DNA from: Methylaequor sp002691245
GTDB lineage: Bacteria > Pseudomonadota > Alphaproteobacteria > Methylaequorales > Methylaequoraceae
Reading direction: 5' to 3'
DNA length: 43,258 nt
Assembly: GCA_002691245.1 (NCBI GenBank)
Contig: NZHH01000020.1
Location: 1-43,258, forward strand
The notes beneath the pieces are model-generated. The model was given only the letters and a program-made list of their open reading frames with translations, ran no database searches and had not been told where the DNA came from. Shown here in pieces: positions 17,181-24,343 of this stretch. Both the position numbers and the translations under genes were made by a program. Within the stretch, counting starts at the first letter, position 1, and the number at the start of each line of letters is the position of its first letter.

Positions 17181-18306
17181 AGCCAGAGACATGAAAACAG
17201 CCATGAATCTGGTAAATAACGAATTTGGTGAGAAGGCCATTATATTGTCTACAAAAAAAAATAATGGGGTTATTGAAGTTGAAGCTTCGGATAACGAGGA
17301 AATAATTGAAATTCACAAAAAAAATACAGAAGAAAATAAAAGTTTTTCTAATGTTTTTAAAAAAGAAATTTCATCATTTAAAAATCTAAAAGATAAAAAG
17401 AATGATAATATATCTTACTTAGGTTCTAAAAACTTAGAAAAAAATAATAATAATGATGAAAGTTTTGAGATTCTAAAAAAAATTCAAAACCAAATTGATA
17501 GTTTAAAGAACGAAATGAATAGTATGATTTTAACCGACCAATCTGGAATTTCTGATAAACTCTCTCATTTTACACCAATTAAATTAAGACAAGAGAAATT
17601 TCATCCAGCAATTGTAAATAAGTTAAATTATTCTTTTATAGGTAAAACTATTGAAGAAGGAAGGATTTCTTTTTTTAGAGAATTATCAAAAAAGTTAGCT
17701 TCGGATGATTTTTCAAGATTTATAAATTCTAAAAATATTTTTGTTTTTGGTAACTCAGGTTCAGGAAAATCAACTTTAGCTGCAAAAATAGCCTCATATC
17801 TCTCTGATAAAAAAGGTTCAAAAAATATAAACTTTATTGATATAACTAATTCAAGTACAGGTAATTCTGATACTTTAAGATCTTATAGTAGAGTTTTAGG
17901 TTTTCCTGTTAAGCATTATAATAATTTTAATTTTAATGACGATGGATCCAATAATGAAGTTAACATATTTGATTTCTCAGGGGATCTTAATTTTGGAATA
18001 CAAAAAATTAAAGAGATAAAAAATACATTCCCGTCATTTAATTTTTGTTCTATATTAACTCTGCCAAGTGGTTCAAATTCAGAGATGATTGATGGACTAA
18101 GTAAAAAAGTGTCGGAGATAAGACCTATGATTGCGGTTACAAAACTTGATGAATGTTGGGTGGGAGCTGAAGAATTTTCTTCTCTAGCACTTAACAATGC
18201 AAGAATTGGTATTGTAACGGGAACAAAAGTTCTCATTGATTCAATAATTGAAGCCAATGAAAATTCTTTGACTAAGTATATGAAAGAGAATTTAAAAAGT
18301 GTCTGA
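17161..18306 (+). CDS. flhF: FlhF-like SRP-type GTPase for flagellar placement
   Basis: About 381 residues. FlhF recruits early flagellar parts to the pole or chosen site. The start is ATG 17161 (MTTQLFKARDMKTAMNLVNN), preceded by AAAGGAG; the B-domain opening (AMNLVNNEFGEKAIILSTKK) is typical. A charged linker follows, then the NG domain. The P-loop is GNSGSGKST at about 197-205. The TKLDE specificity motif is at about 327-331. The switch-II position, normally DTAGR, reads DFSGD at about 271-275, so catalysis may be weak or lost. It overlaps flhA by 20 bp and flhG by 8 bp. The call rests on N-terminus plus context; the GTPase part is divergent. Confidence 0.88.
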   Translation: MTTQLFKARDMKTAMNLVNNEFGEKAIILSTKKNNGVIEVEASDNEEIIEIHKKNTEENKSFSNVFKKEISSFKNLKDKKNDNISYLGSKNLEKNNNNDESFEILKKIQNQIDSLKNEMNSMILTDQSGISDKLSHFTPIKLRQEKFHPAIVNKLNYSFIGKTIEEGRISFFRELSKKLASDDFSRFINSKNIFVFGNSGSGKSTLAAKIASYLSDKKGSKNINFIDITNSSTGNSDTLRSYSRVLGFPVKHYNNFNFNDDGSNNEVNIFDFSGDLNFGIQKIKEIKNTFPSFNFCSILTLPSGSNSEMIDGLSKKVSEIRPMIAVTKLDECWVGAEEFSSLALNNARIGIVTGTKVLIDSIIEANENSLTKYMKENLKSV

Positions 18307-19096
18307 TTCAATTGCAATCACAAGCGGTAAGGGTGGGGTAGGTAAAACAACATTTGCTGTAAACCTCTCAATTGCACAAAAGAAACTATCAGAAAAAGTT
18401 TTTTTACTAGATACTGATATGGGAATGGCTAATTCGCATGTTTTACTGGGTGTAAATCCCAAATTTACACTAGCTGATGTAATTTCTGGAGAAAAGAAGA
18501 TCTCTGAAATAATTGAATCTAATAAAACTGGCGTAAATTTAATATCAGGTGGAACAGCTTCAGAAAATTTATTGAATATGGAAAATGTAAAAAGATATTC
18601 TATTTTAAACGAAATTGATAGTCATCTCAAGAAATCCGGTAATGTTAAATTAGTTGTAGATATCGCAGCGGGTGCAGAAGACAATGCATTAGTATTTTCC
18701 ATGGCTTGTGATAGAATTCTAATTGTTATAGTGGGAGAGCCAACAAGTTTTATAGATTCTTATGCATTAATTAAAGCCTTGTATTCAAAATCTTCATTTA
18801 AAAACTATTGTATTGCTGTGAATCAAGTTGACGATGATGAGCATGGAAAAGAGCTTTTTAAGAAATTTCAATCAATAACTTCAAAATTTTTAGATGTAAA
18901 TTTACATCATGTAGGAAGCATAAAAAGTTCAGTAAAAATAAGAAAATCGATAGTTGAAAGGGAGCCTATTGTTTTAAGCGAACCCAAGTCAGATATTTCG
19001 CAGTCATTCCTAAAGATTGCAAAAAATATTAACGAAACTCCGATGAATGAATGGGGAGGACTAACTTTTCTTTCAAAAGTAAAAAAAAGAGCGTAA
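18299..19096 (+). CDS. flhG: FlhG/FleN-like MinD-family ATPase
   Basis: A 265-residue ParA/MinD-type ATPase that limits flagellar number together with FlhF. The deviant Walker A SGKGGVGKTTFAVNLS is at about 9-24. VFLLDTDMGMANSHVLLGVN is the Walker A' region, and LVVDIAAGAEDNALVFSMAC holds Walker B. The start is GTG at 18299, overlapping the flhF stop by 8 bp, consistent with translational coupling. The C-terminal part lacks an obvious amphipathic membrane helix. The gene order flhA-flhF-flhG-fliA is the polar-flagellum arrangement known from many proteobacteria. Confidence 0.93.
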   Translation: MSDSIAITSGKGGVGKTTFAVNLSIAQKKLSEKVFLLDTDMGMANSHVLLGVNPKFTLADVISGEKKISEIIESNKTGVNLISGGTASENLLNMENVKRYSILNEIDSHLKKSGNVKLVVDIAAGAEDNALVFSMACDRILIVIVGEPTSFIDSYALIKALYSKSSFKNYCIAVNQVDDDEHGKELFKKFQSITSKFLDVNLHHVGSIKSSVKIRKSIVEREPIVLSEPKSDISQSFLKIAKNINETPMNEWGGLTFLSKVKKRA

Positions 19097-19106
19097 ACTT
19101 AATTAT

Positions 19107-19808
19107 ATGAATAAATATTATTCGGAAAAATCACACACTTCAATAAATGATTTAATCCAGAAGAACTTAGATTTAGTAAAAAAAATTGCATGGCAACTAC
19201 ATGGTAGAGTTCAAAATATTGTGGAGGTTGAAGATTTAATTCAACAAGGTATGGAAGGCCTAGTCCATGCAGCGCAAAAATATACCCCTAAGGATGGTGT
19301 TAACTTTGCTCAATATGCACAATTAAGAATTAGAGGTTCTATAATAGATTATTTGAGGAAAAATTCTAATTTATGTAGAACCACAATTAAGAAAAAACAA
19401 GAATTTGATAAGTATAAACTTGAATTAGAGAAAAAACTTAATAGGAGCCCATCTGAAAGAGAGATAATTGAATTTATTGGTATTTCAGATGATGAATACG
19501 ATTACTGGAAACAAGCTTTTGAAGCAAACGTAATTCAAAGTCTTGATACAGCTTATAATGAGTATTCTATTTTATTTGCCAGTAAAGATGATAATCCTGA
19601 AGCAACTTTACAAAATAAAGAACTCAAAAATCAGATAAAGGACTCCTTAAATATTTTAAATCAAAGAGAGACGATGGTTGCTCAACTATATTATGTAGAA
19701 GAACTAAATATATATGAAATTGCTGAAATTTTAGAAATTAGTACTGGAAGAATTTCACAAATAAAAAAATCTATAATTGAGAAGTTAAGAAATGAAATCA
19801 ACTCCTGA
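19107..19808 (+). CDS. fliA: Flagellar sigma-28 factor FliA
   Basis: A 233-residue RNA polymerase sigma factor for late flagellar genes. Region 2: VEDLIQQGMEGLVHAAQKYT, then NFAQYAQLRIRGSIIDYLRK. Region 3: LNRSPSEREIIEFIGISDDE. Region 4 helix-turn-helix: LNIYEIAEILEISTGRISQI. This is the FliA layout without region 1.1. It is paired with FlgM at 11671-11982. The ATG at 19107 lies 10 bp after flhG, with a weak ribosome binding site. Its last 17 bases overlap the next gene. I did not find a convincing sigma-28 promoter in the window; late genes such as flagellin are not here. Confidence 0.94.
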   Translation: MNKYYSEKSHTSINDLIQKNLDLVKKIAWQLHGRVQNIVEVEDLIQQGMEGLVHAAQKYTPKDGVNFAQYAQLRIRGSIIDYLRKNSNLCRTTIKKKQEFDKYKLELEKKLNRSPSEREIIEFIGISDDEYDYWKQAFEANVIQSLDTAYNEYSILFASKDDNPEATLQNKELKNQIKDSLNILNQRETMVAQLYYVEELNIYEIAEILEISTGRISQIKKSIIEKLRNEINS

Positions 19809-20208
19809 TATAAAAAGTAAATGGAAAAAAATTAATAAAATTATTTTGAGAGTCGATAGCATGGATGTAGTCTTTTTTGAGTCTCCTGTAATTTCTTTNG
19901 ATTGTGGATTCGAAAATATTTCAAGAGGAAGGTGTAAACTTTCTTTAAATGAAAAAAAAAAGAATCAAAAAAATAATCTTTTTATTCACTCGGATAAGGC
20001 GCTAATGGAGGTGAATATATTTTATGATTCAACTACTTTTGAAAAATTGTTGAAATATATATCGATTAAGAAGAATACTTTAAGGAAAGTTAAAATTAAA
20101 CTAAACATCACTGATAGTTTAATGGTAAATCAATCTGGTGATTTATATGTCAAAGATAAAACTGAAATTGAAGTCGATCAAATTATTTGGGACATTCCAA
20201 TATTATAG
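19792..20208 (+). CDS. Unknown protein coupled to fliA
   Basis: A 138-residue protein with no recognised domain. It is soluble, basic and beta-rich with alternating hydrophobics (KINKIILRVDSMDVVFFESP; then KVKIKLNITDSLMVNQSGDL; ending EIEVDQIIWDIPIL). The ATG at 19792 lies within the end of fliA (17 bp overlap), so it is probably translated with it. One codon (TTN at 19897-19899) is ambiguous. Position suggests a flagellar or motor-associated role; nothing in the sequence proves it. Confidence 0.7.
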   Translation: MKSTPDIKSKWKKINKIILRVDSMDVVFFESPVISXDCGFENISRGRCKLSLNEKKKNQKNNLFIHSDKALMEVNIFYDSTTFEKLLKYISIKKNTLRKVKIKLNITDSLMVNQSGDLYVKDKTEIEVDQIIWDIPIL

Positions 20209-20218
20209 AATTTAAAAT

Positions 20219-21031
20219 TTACCGTTGTGAAAGTTTTTTTGTAATGTCAATTTCAGATTGTAAAAGCTTAGAGCATCCATTGAAAGCTCTTTGAGTTCTT
20301 AACATTAAAACAATTTCATCTGTTATATCTGTGTTGGATTTTTCTAAAAAACCTGCNTGAATCTTTCCAATTGTTCTAACTTTTGGTAAGCCAAATGTGG
20401 GGNTTCCGCTTTCTTGAGTTTCTTCAAAACGTGCATTTCCAATGTTTTTAAGTCCATGTTCATTTATAAAATCTGCTAATTCAATTTGTCCAACTTTTTT
20501 AGCATCATCTAATCCATAAGTAGCAATTATTTCACCTTCAGTATTAACTTTGATCTCCGATAAAAGTTTCACCGATGATTGAACTCCATCATGGGACTCA
20601 ACTTCTTTGAAAGGGATGTTTATTGGAGATTGTCCTTCTCCAAGCAAAGGCAGTCCATCAGTATTAACAAGATTTCCCAGTCTATCCAGTTGGAAAGAAC
20701 CATCTCTTGTAAATACTGGTCTCTCATTTGTTGCTACAGCTCTTCCAAGTGGTTGTCCAAGAGCAAAAAAACCTTCTCCCATAATCGCTAAATCTAAACT
20801 ACCATTTGTTGCTTGTAATGAACCTTGAGCAAAACTTTGCCTTGGTTTAACTGACTTCACTCCCATACCACGAGCAGTCTCTGTTGAGTTGTTGTGTTGG
20901 GAATGATATAGATCCTCAAACTGTGCTTCGCTTTTTTTAAATCCGTTTGTTCCTGCGTTTGCTATATTGTTTGAAATTACTGCTAAATCTCTGTTAGCAG
21001 CATCTAATCCTGTTCTTATAATTGATAACAT
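20219..21031 (-). CDS. Flagellar rod/hook-family protein, FlgG- or FlgE-like
   Basis: About 270 residues of the flagellar axial family. N-terminus: MLSIIRTGLDAANRDLAVIS, NNIANAGTNGFKKSEAQFED. Middle: FAQGSLQATNGSLDLAIMGE, GFFALGQ. End: GFLEKSNTDITDEIVLMLRT, QRAFNGCSKLLQ. Length and the 'SGxPTFGLP' stretch before the C-terminal helix favour FlgG; the 'ADFINEHGLKNIGNARFEET' stretch is shared with FlgE. I chose the Met at 21031, not the one at 21085, because a sigma-54-like promoter lies between them. It contains two ambiguous bases (20357, 20403). It stands apart from flgB-F and could be the missing distal rod gene or an extra hook-like paralogue. Confidence 0.85.
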   Translation of the reverse strand: MLSIIRTGLDAANRDLAVISNNIANAGTNGFKKSEAQFEDLYHSQHNNSTETARGMGVKSVKPRQSFAQGSLQATNGSLDLAIMGEGFFALGQPLGRAVATNERPVFTRDGSFQLDRLGNLVNTDGLPLLGEGQSPINIPFKEVESHDGVQSSVKLLSEIKVNTEGEIIATYGLDDAKKVGQIELADFINEHGLKNIGNARFEETQESGXPTFGLPKVRTIGKIXAGFLEKSNTDITDEIVLMLRTQRAFNGCSKLLQSEIDITKKLSQR

Positions 21032-21042
21032 ACTTCTATCAC

Positions 21043-21058
21043 AGCAAATAGTATGCCA
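21043..21058 (-). promoter_or_regulatory. Putative sigma-54 promoter for the lone rod/hook gene
   Basis: Read on minus, TGGCAT-ACTAT-TTGCT matches TGGCAC-N5-TTGCW apart from the sixth base. The predicted start of transcription is near 21032, so the mRNA would begin almost at the ATG at 21031. The site shows that the extended reading frame up to 21085 is not the true N-terminus. Confidence 0.7.
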
Positions 21059-21102
21059 TTTTTCTTGTTGGTTTAAAAAATTCATTGTATATTGCTAAAT
21101 TG

Positions 21103-21178
21103 GGGCGGATAGCTCAGCTGGGAGAGCAATTGCTCGACACGCAATAGGTCGCAGGTTCGATCCCTGTTCCGCCCACCA
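21103..21178 (+). tRNA. tRNA-Val (anticodon GAC)
   Basis: A complete 76-base cloverleaf with encoded CCA. Acceptor GGGCGGA pairs with TCCGCCC. D-arm GCTCAGCTGGGAGAGC. Anticodon stem ATTGC/GCAAT around loop TCGACAC with GAC at 21136-21138. Variable loop AGGTC. T-loop TTCGATC. Base 33 is C (21135), where almost all tRNAs have T. The tRNA ends directly against the leader of the TRAP binding-protein gene, so the two may share a transcript. Confidence 0.93.
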
Positions 21179-21189
21179 AGGAAATGTAT

Positions 21190-22287
21190 ATGAGGAAAAG
21201 AAGAAAATTTATAAAAGATACTCTAGGAAAGACTATAATCAGTGGAATAGCCGCTACTGGAATATTTTTTCCGAATGTTGTAAGGTCAAAAAAGAAACAT
21301 ACCTGGGTTGCAGTGTCAGCGTTTGATAAGGCAGGTATATTAGGTAGATCTTTTTCTAGGTTGTGTGAAGAGATTACTAGAATTTCNGATGGCGAATTAA
21401 ATATTAAACTTTTCCATGCAAACGANTTNGTTGGAGCTTTTGAATCTTTNGATGTTGTTCANAGCGGAACATGTCAAATGGGTTTTGGCTCACCCTATTA
21501 TTGGGCTGGCAAATCACCAGCCATATCTTTTTTATCAGGTATACCATTTGGCTTTAATCAGCAAGAAATGTCAGCTTGGTTCTATCACGGAGATGGAATT
21601 ACGCTTGCCGACGAAGTATATAACAATTTAAATTTAAAATTTTTTCCTGCCGGAAATACTGGCAATCAAATGGGAGGCTGGTTTAATAAAACAATAAAAA
21701 ACGTCACAGATTTTAAAGGTTTAAAGTTTAGAATGCCTGGGCTTGGTGGGGAAGTTTTAAAAAGTTATGGAACCAATGTAGTTTTACTTCCAGGTCCAGA
21801 TGTTGTTCCTGCCATAACATCAGGTACAATTGATGGAACAGAATGGATTGGTCCTGCAGCTGATTTGGGAAAAGGTTTGCATAAAGTTTGTGATTTTTAT
21901 TATTACCCNGGATGGCANGAACCAGGTACCTGTCTTGAGGCTTTTGTNAATTTGCAAGCGTGGGAAAAATTAAGTCCAAGTCTTAAACGTCTTGTTGAGG
22001 CGAGTTGTGCAAAATCAAACTCTCTAATAGCATCAGAATTTTTTGCTAGAAATTGTTTTGCAGTAAAAAAACTTAAAGATCAATACAATGTTTCATTTGT
22101 TAGGTATGACGACCTAGTACTAAAATTACTCAAAAGACGCTCTGATGAAGTGGTTTCTGACATTGCATCAAAAGATAGTTTATCAAAAAAAATATTTGAT
22201 AACATCTTTAATTTTAGAGAGCTTGCAATTTTTTGGTCGCATTACTCTGAAGCAGATTACCTAAATGCAAGAATATTAAATAATTAA
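21190..22287 (+). CDS. dctP: TRAP transporter solute-binding protein, TakP-like (DctP family)
   Basis: About 365 residues; a periplasmic receptor of a tripartite ATP-independent transporter. The N-terminus has a twin-arginine-like signal (KRRKFIKDTLG) and a hydrophobic stretch. Strong family features: MGFGSPYYWAGKSPAISFLS; GGWFNKTIKNVTDFKGLKFR; ITSGTIDGTEWIGPAADLGK; YYYxGWxEPGT. The last two resemble the alpha-keto-acid receptor TakP, so a 2-oxo acid or similar carboxylate is a reasonable guess. ATG 21190 is preferred over 21184: the AAGG overlaps the tRNA end and is too close to the first ATG. Eight ambiguous bases lie in the gene. Its permease genes are on the other strand, converging with a 4-bp overlap. 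Confidence 0.92.
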   Translation: MRKRRKFIKDTLGKTIISGIAATGIFFPNVVRSKKKHTWVAVSAFDKAGILGRSFSRLCEEITRIXDGELNIKLFHANXXVGAFESXDVVXSGTCQMGFGSPYYWAGKSPAISFLSGIPFGFNQQEMSAWFYHGDGITLADEVYNNLNLKFFPAGNTGNQMGGWFNKTIKNVTDFKGLKFRMPGLGGEVLKSYGTNVVLLPGPDVVPAITSGTIDGTEWIGPAADLGKGLHKVCDFYYYXGWXEPGTCLEAFXNLQAWEKLSPSLKRLVEASCAKSNSLIASEFFARNCFAVKKLKDQYNVSFVRYDDLVLKLLKRRSDEVVSDIASKDSLSKKIFDNIFNFRELAIFWSHYSEADYLNARILNN

Positions 22288-23663
22288 AGTTGCCTAGGTA
22301 ACCAAGTAATTATTGATGGAAATTTAAATAAAATCAAAAGTAGAAGAATTTGTATAATTATAAAAGGTATAACACCTTGATAAATTTCACTTGTTTTCAC
22401 TTCTTTTGGACTCACTCCTCTTAGATAAAACAGTGCAAAACCAAAAGGGGGAGTTAAAAAACTTGTCTGTAAATTAATAGCAAACATTAATGCCAACCAA
22501 ATTGGGTCATAACCCATGGCAATTAAAGAGGGTCCAACTATTGGAACAATGACAAAAACGATTTGAAAGAAATCTAAGAAAAATCCTAGTAAAAAAATTA
22601 TAAGCATTACTATTGTAAATGAAATTATAGCTCCTCCTGGAACTCCTGAGATAAAGTTCTCTACAATTAGATCTCCGCCGAACCCTCTAAAGACAAGTGA
22701 AAATAATGATGCACCAATAAGAATAAAGAAAACCATTGAAGAAATCTTTACAGTTTCTTTACTTGCTTTCAAAATGGTGTCAATGTTCATATCTTTTTTT
22801 TTTAATGAAATAAGAATAGAACCTAATGCACCTAATGAAGCAGATTCAGTAGGTGTTGCAACTCCAAACAAAATTGATCCTAATACTATAATAATCAATA
22901 TTATTGGTGGGAAAATGGTTTTAAGTATTTTAAAAATATTAAACTGTGCTCCTTCGAATGGTGCTTTTGGGAAGATATCTGGTTTGATTTTTGAGCATAT
23001 GAAAATCCAAATAAAATACATTCCGACTAGTAAAACCCCTGGAAAGATTGCACCAGCAAATAAATCTATACTACTTACAGGGTCTGGTGCTAGGTTACCT
23101 GAAATAGCTGAGGCTTGTTCATTTGCTCCCTGAAAAATATCTGCTAGAAGAACTAAAACTATTGATGGAGGTATAATTTGCCCTAGTGTCCCACTAGCGC
23201 AAATGACTCCTGTCGAAATTTTCCTATTATACTTCCATTTTATCATTAATGGTAAAGATAAAATACCCATGGTGACTACCGTTGCTCCAACAATCCCTGT
23301 AGATGCAGCCATTAATACACCAACAATTAAAATAGAATATACAAGACCACCTCTTTTTTTACCCCATATTTTACTCATATTTTCAAGAAGATCATTTGCA
23401 ATACCTGATTTTTCAAGCATAACACCCATAAATATAAATAATGGGACTGCAATAAGAGTTTCATTTGTTATTATTCCAAAGATTCTATTGGGGAGAACAC
23501 TAATTAAAACAAGGGGGAAAAGATCTAGCAAATAACCTAACATCCCTACAAAAATTGCTGTTCCTGCAAGTGTTAAAGCAACTGGGTAGCCAGTTATTAA
23601 AAAAATTGCTAATAAAAAAAATAGCAAGAAAGCAAATGTCTCTTGAGATAAAATGTCAATCAT
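22284..23663 (-). CDS. dctM: TRAP transporter large permease (DctM family)
   Basis: A 459-residue inner-membrane protein with about 12-13 hydrophobic segments; the ion-coupled transport subunit. Recognisable DctM stretches: LIAVPLFIFMGVMLEKSGIA; GGLVYSILIVGVLMAASTGI followed by VGATVVTMG; CASGTLGQIIPPSIVLVLLA; ATPTESASLGALG; LQTSFLTPPFGFALFYLRGV. The length is slightly above the usual 425-450. It overlaps dctQ by 4 bp (ATGA) and ends 4 bp inside the convergent dctP. Confidence 0.95.
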   Translation of the reverse strand: MIDILSQETFAFLLFFLLAIFLITGYPVALTLAGTAIFVGMLGYLLDLFPLVLISVLPNRIFGIITNETLIAVPLFIFMGVMLEKSGIANDLLENMSKIWGKKRGGLVYSILIVGVLMAASTGIVGATVVTMGILSLPLMIKWKYNRKISTGVICASGTLGQIIPPSIVLVLLADIFQGANEQASAISGNLAPDPVSSIDLFAGAIFPGVLLVGMYFIWIFICSKIKPDIFPKAPFEGAQFNIFKILKTIFPPIILIIIVLGSILFGVATPTESASLGALGSILISLKKKDMNIDTILKASKETVKISSMVFFILIGASLFSLVFRGFGGDLIVENFISGVPGGAIISFTIVMLIIFLLGFFLDFFQIVFVIVPIVGPSLIAMGYDPIWLALMFAINLQTSFLTPPFGFALFYLRGVSPKEVKTSEIYQGVIPFIIIQILLLLILFKFPSIITWLPRQL

Positions 23664-24172
23664 GTTTTTGAAATAAATTTTCTAATTTTGTTTACTATCT
23701 CAATAAAAAGAAGAAGTCCCATTGTAAAAATAAAAAACTTTAAAATAAAAAGGTTTGGCAAACCTCCTGTTTCTTTTGAGTTTTCGTCAATAAGTAAAGA
23801 TCTTATAAAATAGTTGTAACCTTTGAATATTAAAAAATAACAAAGAGGAATTCCAAAAACCAAAGAACCCAAGAAATTAATTTTCTTTTTCAAGGATTCA
23901 TCAAAATTTCTATAAAGAATGTCAATTCGAACATGACCATCTTTATTAAATGTGTAGGATATGCCTAATAGTATTATTAAAGCATGAGTCCAAATATAAA
24001 GATCCTGCAACCAAGTGAATCCTATTGAGAAAATATATCTCAGAGCTACAGATAAACTTATTAAAATTATGAGTAACAAAACTAAATAACTGGAGATCTT
24101 TCCAACAAAAGAATTAATTTTTTCAAATGAACTAGTGGGATTTTTTTTTTTCACTGATAAATAATAATACAT
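23660..24172 (-). CDS. dctQ: TRAP transporter small permease (DctQ family)
   Basis: A 170-residue inner-membrane protein with four hydrophobic segments, the DctQ layout. TWLQDLYIWTHALIILLGIS followed by YTFNKDGHVRIDILY is the family signature (the 'W..E...y.......lg......HvrvDxl' pattern). The start is ATG at 24172. The first gene of dctQ-dctM. It shares a 45-bp divergent leader with rpmJ at 24218. Confidence 0.9.
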   Translation of the reverse strand: MYYYLSVKKKNPTSSFEKINSFVGKISSYLVLLLIILISLSVALRYIFSIGFTWLQDLYIWTHALIILLGISYTFNKDGHVRIDILYRNFDESLKKKINFLGSLVFGIPLCYFLIFKGYNYFIRSLLIDENSKETGGLPNLFILKFFIFTMGLLLFIEIVNKIRKFISKT

Positions 24173-24217
24173 TTTCTTATATTGACAAATTCAAAGAATT
24201 AATTATTTTAAAATCTT

Positions 24218-24343
24218 ATGAAAGTATTAAGATCTATAAAATCTGCCAAGTTAAGACATAGAGACTGTCGCGTCGTAAAAAGAAAAGGAAGGCTCTACGT
24301 TATAAATAAAACAGACGCAAGATTTAAGGCAAGACAAGGCTAA
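24218..24343 (+). CDS. rpmJ: Ribosomal protein bL36
   Basis: A 41-residue basic protein of the large ribosomal subunit. The sequence starts MKVLRSIKSAKLRHRDCRVV and ends LYVINKTDARFKARQG, the zinc-free 'C-minus' type of bL36, which has one Cys in place of the CCCH zinc site. This paralogue type is usual in alphaproteobacteria. The ATG at 24218 follows no obvious strong ribosome binding site. The stop overlaps that of the convergent pyk by 4 bp. Confidence 0.96.
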   Translation: MKVLRSIKSAKLRHRDCRVVKRKGRLYVINKTDARFKARQG

